64,000 nt of DNA from Ignelater luminosus (Eukaryota; Arthropoda; Insecta; Coleoptera; Elateridae), in NCBI GenBank assembly GCA_011009095.1, contig VTPC01000672.1:124001-188000 (forward strand). Reading direction: 5' to 3'. A program made the translations under genes and the position numbers. Within the stretch, counting starts at the first letter, position 1. Each line of letters opens with the position of its first letter. Below the pieces are notes generated by a model. That model had not been told where the DNA came from and did no database searches. It saw only the letters and a list, made by a program, of their open reading frames with translations. Below, in pieces: positions 1 to 11,557 of this stretch.

Positions 1-1110
1 TTTTCCATTAGTTTCTTGTTTAATTCTATAAACCGATTTGTTATCTACTATTTCTATTACTGGGGAATCAAATACTCGTATTACCTATGTTTTGTTCTCG
101 TTTAAGAACCGATTTTTTCTTGCAATGTATTCAGTTCTTTACTATTGTAACATCTTTAATTATTTCTATTACCTTCCAAGTACTTTATATTTCGATTTCA
201 GTTGAACGTTCTTGTAGAATATTGCTATCATCAACAGCTGTTCATATTGGAACCTGCTGGACGATGAAGAAATTTCGCAATTAGCATGTCTGGATGCTTT
301 TGCAAGTTTATGTTGGTGAGCAGTGTAAACGCCAATAAAGTTTAGAATTTTGCAACTTACCAATGCCCAATCAAAACGTAGATCAATGTGTCTTTTAAAT
401 TTCATTGGTTAATAGTTGACACTATTTTACAGTACAATTCAAGGCCATTGTGATTCTGTATTCTAATTTGTTGATGGTATACCGTTACATTTCCAAACCG
501 AGGACCTTATTTATACCCTTACCATAATGAGGCGTTTGTGGTGATTAAATATTAAATATCAATGATAAAAATCTCAACATGGTATTACTCGAATCTTCCC
601 TATTGTTTGTGCTTATCTCGTCTTTAAAAACAATATCTCGGTCTAAATATCTATTTATATTTCTTGATCTTACAACCATATACGATAATCTTTATTGTTG
701 TTAATTTTTTTAAATTTTTTTTTGTTTATACCTTTTCTGTTTAGGATTATGAACTATAACTTTCGTGTCAAATGCTCAAGAATTCTTAACCATTCCAGAT
801 TTCGTAAGAAATTTTGTATTTGATTGATCTAGAAGTTGCACGTTTCATGAGCCTTGCTACTGTGCGAAGCATGTTTTGCAAAAACGAATTTTCATATCTT
901 CATAATTAATTGTAGATTTAATGCTTTGAAGACTTGAGATAAACTGAGCACTCGTTACAGAATCTTAGTGTGTTCTTCTCTGCTAAATTTCTTGTAATTA
1001 GTTTCTCAAACTTGGAATGATAGTAAGATACGTTAAACATGAAATTTATTTAAATAATTTTGTCCCATCACACTGGTGGAGTGGCTCAGAAGTTTTGGAC
1101 AACATCAATT
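1..1110. other. AT-rich DNA, nothing recognised
   Basis: Only short frames that look like chance. No repeats, splice-bounded conserved exon or RNA gene could be seen. Confidence 0.4.
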
Positions 1111-1117
1111 GGTTTGT

Positions 1118-1675
1118 TTTGGCAGATATTCCATAGGTATTGCAGGAACTGTTAGCCCTATCGAGGTGGAACTTCAATTATTATCAATGGTGGGGGAGTG
1201 GTTTTCAGACGTTCGTCTTTCGTTGTAAAATGCATTAAGGTTGGGATTTTATGGACAAGGGACAACCCAAAAAGGGATCAAATTATTGTATTTTAAGAAC
1301 GGCTGGTCGTATCGAGATGAGACTTTAGTAGTTGGGGTAGTTTTTAAACAATTCAGACACTCCGATCGATTGTCTTTTGTTTTTTGACAGATATCCTATA
1401 TCTGATTCTATCAAGATAGGACTTTGATTGTTGGCGAGGTCCAGATGATCGGTATTCTCTCGATCGCCTTGTGTTTTTCTCACAGATACCGCATATCTCG
1501 GAAATGACTGATCTTATTGCGGTGGAACTTTGTTCGTTGACAGTGGTAGGGTAGTGGTTTGCAGATGACCCGGACGTTATCGATAGTCTCTATTTATAGA
1601 TATCACATAGCTCATCAAAGGCTCGCTATAGGTAGGTAGGACTATCTTTGTTCTGATTTGCAGACATGCACCTGG
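1118..1675. repeat. Decayed tandem repeat, about five units of roughly 80-120 bp
   Basis: The same series of short modules recurs in order: a CAGATAT-C-ATAT block (1122, 1387, 1481 and about 1597), then a GG-ACTTTG/AATT-TTG block, then CAGATGA- or CAGACG-like sequence, then an ATCGAT/GATCG block. Units start near 1118, 1300, 1374, 1468 and 1589, and the second lacks its head. Units have diverged strongly, so the array is old. Function unknown. Confidence 0.5.
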
Positions 1676-1689
1676 AACATATGACTCCT

Positions 1690-3380
1690 ACCTAGAGAAT
1701 ACGACTAGTTTTTTGGAAATTTGGGTTTTTGAACCTTTATCCATTGTTGCATCCTTAGAAAGAATATTTAATTTTATTTCTGCTGCATATAGAACTTGCT
1801 GGATATTTTTCTGACCTTTTACGTGTATTAGTGTATATGCTGGATTTATCTTCGATACGTATTGACCAGGTTTTGAAAACTTCTTGTAGACTTGGAACCA
1901 AGCGTTTAAGTCCACGTAAAGTCTGATTTTTACCTTTTTAGGATGACGTTATTTATCATCTAGTAACTTCACGTATGGCTCGGATTCCTCTAATCCAGTT
2001 CTTCTCAAGTTGTGGGGCGCGTGATTACCAAGAAACCAAGAAAATGTTTGGAAAATTAATTGTTTTACAAGAGCAACGTAACAAACATATAATCGAAACC
2101 GAAATAATCCTACGCAAACAGATTCTTAATAATATAAAGAACAGTATTAATGGCTCCTGTGTTCCTGTTTTGAATAACAAAGTTTTTTGAAATTCACGTA
2201 GGTAGGTTAGCAGTTTGTTATATCTGCAAAGCTGATTTTCAACTTATTAGTCCTTATAGTTAACGTTCTCATATACATATAGTTGGCAGTATCCGCAGTT
2301 GCCCTGTTGTACCTTTCTGTTGTTCGCTCTGTGTCCTCTAATTCTAAGACTAGAAGAGACCTTGGATTCTGCGCCAAATTACAAAACGGTAGAGCGAGTG
2401 TAAGTAGATAATGTCCTGCGATACAGAGTTTTGTTAATTTTTTATTTATTATATAGTGGCACATAACCTTTTAAAACTTTGCGCGATTCATTTACAAAAT
2501 CAGCCCTAAAAGGCATTACCAGTAAATAACATCCAAAGAGCTTCTAAATCGAAAATACTGCTGCCTATAAACGAGATGTGCTGCGAAGAAAACTTGAGAA
2601 AATACCTGCCTAATTACCACGAATAGACTTTATTATACGATAGTTCAAGGGTGCTATTTATGTTTCCATCCTCTATACTGATATATGGAGACATTTTGTT
2701 TGTGCTACAACGAACTTATATTTATTTTTTCAAGAAAGCGAATTTATAACGTAAAAGAAGATAGCAAAATTTTAAACCTAAATAATTTTTTTTTCAAAGG
2801 GGCACTACCTTTGCATCTCCATAGAGTAACCGTTACTTTTAGCCATACACTAATTGGCCATTCATCTAATTCAAAATCGGCATTTTCAAATCAGAAGTAT
2901 AGTTTTTATTATGAATATTTTTCCATTAGCGTTAAATTTTAAAATTATTTCCTGATTTAGTTTGAGTACTAATTCATTTACACCCATAGTTTTAGAACAA
3001 GTTGGTGTATACGGTCTTACTGTATTTAGATAGTTGTATCTCATTTGTGTATATTTATTAGAACATGTTTGATTATTCTTCAGCGATGAGTTTACAACAT
3101 TATTACGTTTAGAAGTTGATTAGTTAACGGATTAACGAATTCCGTTAGGAGAAAGACTTATAAATAGTAAACACCTAAAAGTTTGCTGGTTATTCGTAAT
3201 AAATTAATGAAATGTAATTTGTACTTTTGGTCAGGTCTTAACAATTAACCGTTCTGAAACCACCCAACCAGTAAATGAATTAAACACAACCCTCTTTTGG
3301 CAACTCAACTGAATATTGCGCCCCTTAGTATTCGATTTGAAAAGTTACTCGGTCATTTGTAGGACCTTTGCACTGGACTG
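1690..3380. other. AT-rich DNA, nothing recognised
   Basis: No known gene. The minus-strand open stretch 2207-2464 (85 codons) is richer in charged and polar residues than its neighbours, but I could not match it to any family, so I do not call it a gene. Confidence 0.35.
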
Positions 3381-3383
3381 GAA

Positions 3384-3432
3384 CAAGGATTATAAATTGC
3401 TAACGCGAACCTCTGGCAATTTGTAATCCTTG
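3384..3432. other. 17-bp hairpin containing TAATCC-type sites
   Basis: Arms 3384-3400 (CAAGGATTATAAATTGC) and 3416-3432 (GCAATTTGTAATCCTTG) pair along all 17 positions if one G:U pair is allowed, with a 15-base loop. Each arm contains a GGATTA/TAATCC core, the site bound by Bicoid/Otx-type homeodomains, and a third GGATTA lies just downstream at about 3450. The stem is shorter than in a normal microRNA precursor. It could be a paired-site regulatory element, a small structured RNA, or a transposon relic. Confidence 0.4.
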
Positions 3433-3439
3433 GGACTGA

Positions 3440-4770
3440 AACTATTAATGGATTAGTCGAGTAACACGAAAAGAGCGAAGAATTGCACATCCAACCTTCA
3501 ATTGGAACAACTATTCAACCTGTGTAATGGGGTAATTTTATTTATGTGTAAATTACTGTTTTTGACGTCAGTCAAGCAAAGAGGAATCTACTTCAAAGCT
3601 TTTAAGCGTTGTTTTTATTTGTTTGGTAGAGTTGATTAACATTTCAGTCTTGTCACATGCTTTGATAATTATTTACACCGCTATGCTACGTTACGCTTAT
3701 AAACAAGTGATTTCTGAAATGTAACAAATAAAAAGCCATATAGAGCTTAATTCTACTAGAAAAGACTAAATTTATCCTAAGCTATAAATACCATAATTTT
3801 CATTTGCTGCCGCAATAAGGTAATCGAAGCGAGAAACCAGTGTCGCGTAACATAATAATGTCTAACTTTTGTCTTTGTGGATGTTGTTTTTAGTACAGGT
3901 GCCTTTCCTCCGATTTAATAGCGTAGGGTTGGATGTAGCTTGCATAAAATAAACTTCATTATCGTCGTCGTGGCAGGTAATGTGCTCAACTTTGTGTGTC
4001 TTATACGATTTCTGAAGTGTGTGTTTCTTCTTGTATGAATAATATAAGAGATGTGAACTAAAGTGGAAGGTTAAAGTATAACATTGTATGGGCCAGAACT
4101 CTCACACACACAAATTAGAGTCTTTACGATTTCTTGAATTTTTTATAATACAAAAAGCCATTGCACATCAACAGTAAATTGACTGTTTTAAGAGAGCAAT
4201 AACTTTGTGGAACAGAAGCTTTTAGTAAATTTCAGGTTGAAGAGTAATGTGATAATTAGAGGATTTTCTCTCTAATTTAGTAATTAAAGTAGTTATCTGA
4301 ATCTCTTTTAGTTATAGCGATAGAATTGTATAATACCAACTACTATGTATAATTAATTTTTTATTACAAGTTAATACCCAGTATCTATGTATTACGTGTA
4401 GAAATTCAGAATGTTTTTATACCTATTTTTATCAAACTTGCATCAAAGTTCTCTTTTTACCTAAATTCAATTTACGTAATACGTCAAAAGCAGTCGCAGC
4501 GTATAATTTTGTTCGTCTTATTTTTGATATGAGAAATTAAATGGAAGCTAACGATATACATTGACGTTGTTTGCTGTCAAAAACACTATTTTTAGAGAAA
4601 TCTGATTTTATGGGAATATTCTATGAAAATGAAACGTAGGAAACGATTTAAGATTAATGTCACCATAAAATGATGAATTTATTGAAATTTTAAAATTCTG
4701 ATGCTGTATTGGATGTTTAAATTATGCAATCATTACAAATCTATGACCACTGTTAGCATAATCCAACTTT
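3440..4770. other. AT-rich DNA, nothing recognised
   Basis: No coding frame, RNA gene or clear repeat boundary seen. Confidence 0.35.
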
Positions 4771-4772
4771 CA

Positions 4773-4802
4773 GAATCACTGTACAAGTGTACAGAGTGAT
4801 TC
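4773..4802. repeat. Near-palindrome of two facing transposon termini
   Basis: GAATCACTGTAC at 4773-4784 faces GTACAGAGTGATTC at 4789-4802 across four bases. Apart from a two-base difference the arms are reverse complements. The sequence resembles the outer ends of two Tc1/mariner-type elements meeting head to head, or a hairpin left at one element end. Confidence 0.45.
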
Positions 4803-5388
4803 AAATTCAAGCTTAAGCGTAGGGTTCTCGTTTATTATAAGAGATAGAGCGTAGGTTCACATCTGGAACTTTTGCTAAATTTTATGCTTATTAATAATCT
4901 AAAACAGAATTTGAGTTCTTTTTGTTTTTCACTTATGATCAAAAAAGGGGAAACACTTACGTTTTTCGTTTCATCTTCTAGCTAGTTAAGCATCACATTT
5001 GATTGTTTCTATTCTCAGTTGTATTGTATCCAGAACATCTGTCAGAAGTACATGTTGTAACACATTGTAGGAAAAGCAAGTAAAATTCTCAACAACTTAC
5101 AAATCAAAATTGAAATCAGAGAAAATTGAAAATTAAAGTTATACGCTATATCTCAGAAGAACTGTTGATTTGATAAGTACTCTGCAATGCAAAACGAAAC
5201 ATATTTTTATGGGCGAAAACAGGTGCAAGGTTACATTTAAAAATGGAAGAGTTACAGCTATAATACCATCTAGTTAAAATCCTAATAATTGTTTTTGCAA
5301 GTGAATAACGCTAAAGCCGCAGTAAGAAAATGTCAAAACATTTATCGGGTTTTTTCCATTTAAAATACTTTTTTGTGGAACACCCTAT
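4791..5388. mobile_element. Probable non-autonomous Tc1/mariner-type element (MITE)
   Basis: The left end reads ACAGAGTGATTCA and the right end, read inward on the other strand, ATAGGGTGTTCCA. These share 9 of 13 bases and resemble the ends of Tc1/mariner-type elements. The interior of roughly 600 bp has no coding frame. The right end is interrupted by the hAT insertion that starts at 5391. Confidence 0.4.
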
Positions 5389-5390
5389 AT

Positions 5391-7303
5391 CAGTGGTTCT
5401 CAACCGATGTTCCGTAAACTTGTTGCAAGTGTTCCGCGAAATTATGCAAGATCATTATAAGATTTATCTTAATTTTTTCCTTAGATTAAATATTTAGTCA
5501 AAAATCCCTCAATCTCTTTCCTGGTAAAAAATCCCTACATGATGCTGAGCAAAGTATCAATTATGGAGCAAGTACAAGCGGAAGTAGTAACAATTATGTT
5601 GCTTCAAATTATTAATAGTAAAATAAGAAGTATTAATAGGCAGTATTCGGACGAATATTTAAGTTTTGGATTTTGGGCCGGTGAGAAAGAATGCCAAATT
5701 CCACAATGTATTGCATGTGGAGAAAAGTTGCCGAATTCATGCGAAATTGAAACTACGAAGCATACCAATCTTGCTTCAAAAACTGATTATTGTTTCAAGA
5801 AACTGATGAACATGCAAGTTAAACAAGTAAAACGTTTTAAAAAACTTCCTATAAGGTAGCGGAATTAATTGCATTAAGATTAAAACCACATACATAGCAA
5901 AGTCCTTTGTTTTACCAGCATGTGAGATTGTAAAAGTTATGTCTGGCAACGATGCAGAACACAAAATAATGAAAATTCCTGTTTTAGACGATACTATAAA
6001 AAGAAGAATTAAGAATATGCCAGATAATATTGAGGAAAATAAACTTTCCAAACGATACTTTGCTCTGCAGATTCACGAGTCTATTAACATTAGCGGTAAA
6101 GCTCATATACTAAAACGAAATAGTGAATCAATATCTATGCTGCAGAGAACTTACCGGACATACAACAGGACAAGACATTTTTGACTCTATTACGTCGTAT
6201 TTAGAAACATTTAAAATATCTTGGGACCTACGTTTAGGAATTTGTACGAACTGTGCATACATTAAGTCAAGACCTTTGAGAACTCGCCTCTTTAGAAAAC
6301 TTTGCTTACCTATGGAAACTCACTACGAAACTTTGCTTTTGCATAATGAAGTAAGATGGTTATCTAGGGATAAAGTGCTATGTAGGATCTTAGAACTTAA
6401 AAATGAATTGTTGGCCTTTTTCCAGAATGAAGGTACAGATTCTTTTGTAAAATGCCTTAACAATGATACTTGGTGTGGCAAAATGGCATATTTAGCCGAT
6501 TCTTTAATTATTTAGCGTTAATACAAGTTTCAAAAGAAGAAATGAAAATATTTTAACATCAACTGACAAATTGTCAGCATTTTAGAAAAAGATATCTTTG
6601 GAAAAATCGTTTATTAGAAAAAAATACAGTAAATGTAAAAATGTGGAGGAAATTGTTTCCGTTATAAAAGAACATTTAACGTTCTTGGATGAATAGGTTG
6701 AGAATTACTCTTCATTCTTAAATATTGAATGACGAAATAATTTTCCTTACACGAAGAAGAAGAAATGGTTACCTTGTCAACGAATCGTACTCTGCAAATG
6801 AAATTTTCCCAAATAATTCTTGAGGAATGTCCAAGAAGAGTAACCAGCGCTCTCCAAAAAAGACGCTTAAAATTTTGTTTCAATTTTCAACAACATATCT
6901 GTGTGAGCTCGGTTTCTCAACATTAACCAACATAAAAACTAAAAAAACGGGAACGGCTTACTAATCGAAGAGAAAATGATCAGGGTAGCTATATCTGATA
7001 TTAGACCTGATATTACTAAAATCTGTAAAGGACGCCAACCTTAAATATCGCATTAAAATGAATTCAAAAAGGGTCATTTTACTTTTTACAAGTGTAATAA
7101 CTATTTTTGAAATTAATGTTTTCTTTTACTACTATATGCAATTTGTAGTCTATAATTTTTAGTAAAAGGGGTATTCATCCATATTTGTGTTGTTAGTTTT
7201 ATGACTTGAGTCGCCTTGTTTAATTATTATTAACCCTAGTGTTCCACAAGGTTTTGTTACATTCAAAAGTGTTCCGCGACTAAAAAAAGGTTGAGAACTA
7301 CTG
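5391..7303 (+). mobile_element. hAT-superfamily DNA transposon, inactive
   Basis: The ends are CAGTGGTTCTCAACC at 5391 and the reverse complement of CAGTAGTTCTCAACC ending at 7303, one mismatch apart. Both are flanked by an 8-bp target duplication with one change (CCCTATAT at 5383-5390 and CCCTATAC at 7304-7311). Eight-bp duplications and CAGNGGTTCTCAACC-type ends are hallmarks of hAT elements. A decayed transposase lies inside. The element inserted at the junction between two other elements. Confidence 0.85.
5539..7045 (+). pseudogene. Broken hAT transposase, SCAND3/ZBED5-like
   Basis: Several frames carry pieces of one protein in the right order. 5539-5859 holds an N-terminal zinc-finger region (PQCIACGEKLPN). 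5850-6170 continues in other frames with stops. 6123-6515 holds the catalytic core region with GQDIFDSITSYLETF and HNEVRWLSRDKVL. About 6890-7045 holds the C-terminal dimerisation part (LCELGFSTLTNIKTKK). Around 6240-6265 the text jumps from the SWDLRLGICT motif straight to IKSRPLRTRLF. In related proteins roughly 60-70 residues lie between these, including a conserved Asp, so an internal deletion has removed part of the catalytic core. Stops and frameshifts are numerous and the copy cannot make a working enzyme. Confidence 0.8.
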
Positions 7304-7310
7304 CCCTATA

Positions 7311-8214
7311 CAGTGTGCCCCAATTTCGATGCTCACTATTGGGATCTCGGAAATTGTAAGAGATACGAAGTCGGTTAAATTAGAAAAGTTTTGGCTAGTT
7401 TGGAGATTAGTTTACTTATGCTTTTGTTTTTTCAAAAAAGTTCACGGCTTACTAGATATTTGCTAAAAACGAAATTATTTTATTTGTTTTAGTGAAATAT
7501 CTCAGGAACGAGCAAAGATAGAAAAGAACAGCAAAGAGAGTGTTTTAGAGAATTTACTCCGAAACACAAAAAAATTATTTTCGCAATTGTTTTTTGTTTT
7601 ATTTCGGCGGTGAAACGTAAATCCAAATTTCTTCTAATGGAACGCCTACTTAATTTCCATGTTACCGAACTGCAGGCCTTAAATGCTTTTCAGTGATACA
7701 TGGTTTGACATAGCTATTATTTTGTTTTACCGAGTTATCAAGTGAAAATCATTTTTCGTCATAGTGTGCCGTGACATCTAACACACAAAGTCGTGGAGTT
7801 TTATCAAAGAAATTCATTTGTTATGCAAAAATTGCTAAAACAAAATAAATACGCTTTTATGGGGCATTAAATGCTTAGTTGATGCTATCTGTGAATGCTC
7901 AGTAAATTATCTTAAAAGCATCTTTTGTTTTGTTTTAGCAATTGTTACATAACAAATATAATTTATCTGACAAAAACCAATGATTTTCATATGTTTAAAG
8001 CCATGGCACACTAAGTGCGAAATGCTTTTTATTTAAAAAAAAATAAAATAATTTCGTTTTTAGCAAATATCTTGTAAGCCGTAAACTTTTTTAAAAAACA
8101 AAAGCATAAGTAAACTGATCTCCAAAATAGCGAAAACTTTTCTAATTTAACCGACTTCGTATCTCTTACAATTTCCGAGATCCCAATAGTGAGCATCGAA
8201 ATTGGGACACACTG
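7311..8214. mobile_element. Foldback element with 175-bp terminal inverted repeats
   Basis: The arms 7311-7485 and 8041-8214 are inverted copies differing by only six substitutions and one indel. The outer ends read CAGTGTGCCCC and CAGTGTGTCCC, each preceded by TA, which fits a Tc1/mariner-type TA target. A second, less well kept inverted pair lies further in (about 7811-7862 and 7909-7962, sharing AATTGCTAAAACAAAA). Most of the element could therefore fold on itself. There is no coding frame, so movement would need a transposase from elsewhere. Confidence 0.85.
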
Positions 8215-8216
8215 TA

Positions 8217-8333
8217 TAGTTCAAGATACTTTAATAAGGAAGTTGCAGCCATTCTCTACGATTTTTAATAGAAACATATCTTGATATTTTTTACAAATAA
8301 TAAGTCATCTCTCCAAATCGTTGGAACACCCTG
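8217..8333. repeat. Fragment ending in a Tc1/mariner-like terminus
   Basis: The sequence ends in GGAACACCCTG, which inverted reads CAGGGTGTTCC, a common Tc1/mariner-type end. No matching left end could be assigned with confidence. It may be the remainder of an element into which the foldback inserted. Confidence 0.3.
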
Positions 8334-11300
8334 CGCATTACGTTTCTTGCATTGTTGCCAAAATTTGTTTAAAGGAATCTTTTAAACAATATTTGATGGT
8401 AGTGGAAGGTGGTAGTTTAATTAATTAATTAAAAGTGATATTCTGAAATAATTTCTTAACTTTTCATGGTAATTAATTAGCAACTTCAATATTACACTAC
8501 TAGTTTCAAACACTACTTACATTACCTACAAAATGTTTGACTATTGGTAGTGCAAATTACATTGCAAACCAATTAGATTTAACTATGCACACACGTAAAT
8601 TAGGGAATTTTGCTGAATTATTAAATTATTACACATTTACTTACTGTAGATAAACAAATTTAGTAGATCAAACACGTAGACCTGGTAATTTCACGTCTTG
8701 TGTTAGGAGTCGTCTCTGTTTCAAACGAGGAGTTTGAACGGAAACTAATTATATTTAGTATGAGAAATTTGGATTTGATTCATAACGAAAAAAAGTTCAA
8801 GAGATACTTTGCTTTTTGCAAGCGTAAACAAACTAGTTAAGATGATGCTTTAACATAATGACTAATGAAGATGTAAACATTCTTGACTGCATCTTCAATT
8901 ACTTTGCACGAAAGAACTTACAATTAGTCATAGAAAGTACATCTTTACGAGCCTCTTTAATATCAGAACCTTTATAATTGTGAAGAGGTACTTGATATAA
9001 ATTCTAACAGAACTAGAAGATAGCAGTTGAAATGAGAGTTGAGCTTTCTTGTTTAAGAGAGCAGAATGTTTATATTCTCAACACAAACAATTTTAATTTT
9101 TTAATTGGCATGTTTGTACACTATGATTAATTGCAAAAAGGAAACTAAACATAAAGTAACGCAATTTAGTTTGTAGATTTTACTAATTAACTAAAATGAC
9201 TTTGAAGTATGGTTGAAACGATTTTAATTTAAGCTTGTATACGGGAAATAGAAATAATAGTTAGTCAGTATTGACCATAGTTCGTATATTGGTAAAACTC
9301 TATTTTGAAAATTGTCACTGAACTGTAGAATATCTTATTGTATTAAAAGTTCTCGTAAACAAACTAAACAATTGATGAATATTGAGAAATTTAAAAGCAT
9401 ACTCTAAACCTAAGGAGTTTTTGTCAGAGAAGCATTACTAATATGTTCTAGAAAATATTGAAAATGCTACACAAATGAGAAAATTTGTAGCTCTTGTTCT
9501 TCGACATCAAAGAGCAGTTTAGACTGCTTCTCTTTATTCTCTTTTTAGATTTAGCTCGAAATTAAATGTGATAAAGTCAAAAAAGTATTTTATGAAAATT
9601 GAAATATACCCTATGAGAGGTTCATTTCAATTTATCGTTCTGTTTTTTCTACTACAACCAGTTATAATCTTCCAATTAACCTTAAGCAAAAACTATCCAC
9701 AGCTTTTATATCAATTTTGTTGTTTTTAATTTAGGCATCGACTACTAGGGTCATATGACTACGTCACCGCCGGCCCTATATTTACAGTATGCTAAATGTT
9801 TTAGTAACAAGTATCATCACCACTCAACTATTCGAACCGGTGACATTTTTTTGAATCATCTTTTTGTTTTTTCTATACGAGTCTTCAAATGCAATAATAA
9901 TATTTGATTTAATAAAATTTCACTCGTAACCAAAAACCGTATTTTTTTTCTTATTTTCTCTAGTAATTTTCGAAGATGGTGGACTAAACGATATTCATTT
10001 GATGATAGTTTTTAAAATTCAGAAATAGAATCATAGTTCTGCTAAGAGTGAAACAAGAACAAAAGGGCACCTAGTTCTAGAGAAGTTTCTAGAATTTTAA
10101 TCGAATTACTGAAATGCGACTGTAGACACCATTGACTGAGCGTAGATAATATCAATTTATAAATAGAAGCAGATTCTTGTTTCCTTTTTGATACGGAAAA
10201 GAAGATTGAGACAGACAACTTAGCCCATGACCATATCAGAAGCAACTTTCTGTGACTAAACGTGTTTGGGCCGTTATATAAACAATAATAAGGTAGGATG
10301 AAATAAGTACACGTGATAACATTAGAAGCTAACTAGTTCTGTGTGGTAGCTTACAATTATCAGACTTTGCTTTGTCAGAAAAAGGCTTCCTTCTGCTGAG
10401 TATCTAATAATCTGATAGATTCTAACGTGTAAATAGACATAAAAAAAATTATTTTACTAATTCCCAGTAAAAAAACTCTATGCTGCCCTTCTAGGAAACG
10501 TTTCTGGATTTAGACAGAAATAGTAGCAGAGCCTATTTGTAATTGCGAAGCCTTACGTTGATCTTTCAATGTTAACGCCATGATCCCATTAATCCTTTTA
10601 GATTGTCTCTATAATTACTTTATTATTTTTATAAACATAAGTGTTTAAACGATATTAATTTAATTTAAAATTAATTTGATTCTGGTTACGGTAAACTAAG
10701 ATGTGATATAGCGGTTTTGCTGGGTTATGGACATACAGCCTTTCCAGACCAATACAACACAACAAAATAAATGTGTAACAAGTTTCTTTACATTACCTAT
10801 TTGAATTAAAAACAAACGTTAATAGTAGAACCATATTACATTATAGTAAAAACAACAGCTTGAACTAGTTAAAATTGTAACTTGATAGCAACTGTACATT
10901 TTAGTTCATTGTTATTTTCTTGTTTCTTCATTATTGCAGTATTGAGCTTACATCAACAAACAACATTAGACATTCATTTTTTTCTGTTCAAAAGAACCCT
11001 CTGCAGTTCTAAAGGTCTTTTAAGTAATCAAGGATAGTAGAGACCGACCATCCATAACTTAATCACATATAAAACTGTGTCTAGTTCTAAATGGTAACAA
11101 AGATAAATATTTGAATCTGATATACACAGCTATTGCTTTCTTCTTTCCTTACTTCCTTTGCAATAATTGTAAAATAACATTATTAGGGTGTTTTCACATA
11201 TTTTTAATTCTACGACATTGCTAAGCAAGCAAGACTCAGTATTCTGCCGACCAAGTGCATTAGCAAGCAAGAGGTTCTTTTGGGTTTGTATTGATGATGA

Positions 11301-11550
11301 TGGTCTACACTGTGGTGGAATCTGTAATAACTAAAGAAAAGAGATCAGCAACTAGACTTAGACGTGGTACGAGATGCTTGTTACATGCATCAAACAAGGT
11401 TATGATTTGATTAAGACTTGGAACCGAGACAGAAAGAGATAACTATCCAAGAGCTAGTTGAGATATCCTCTAATTCGGAAGTAAGGTAGGTGGCGTTGCC
11501 TAGAAAGACATCCGCTATGTGTTTCGGTTTGAACAGTAGGCCTACTAAGG
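8334..11550. other. AT-rich DNA, nothing recognised
   Basis: No gene or complete repeat seen. A short GC-richer patch near 9740-9780 (ACTACGTCACCGCCGGCCC) stands out and may be a transposon relic, but it has no partner sequence in the window. Confidence 0.35.
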
Positions 11551-11557
11551 TCTGAAA

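Noticed and set aside
2207-2464. 85-codon minus-strand frame with many polar residues
   Set aside because: No recognisable motif, no splice or promoter context, and length compatible with chance.
11280-11340. GATGATGATGG stretch read as the LDDG catalytic block of a convertase
   Set aside because: The surrounding translation does not fit the convertase catalytic domain, and no splice sites frame it.
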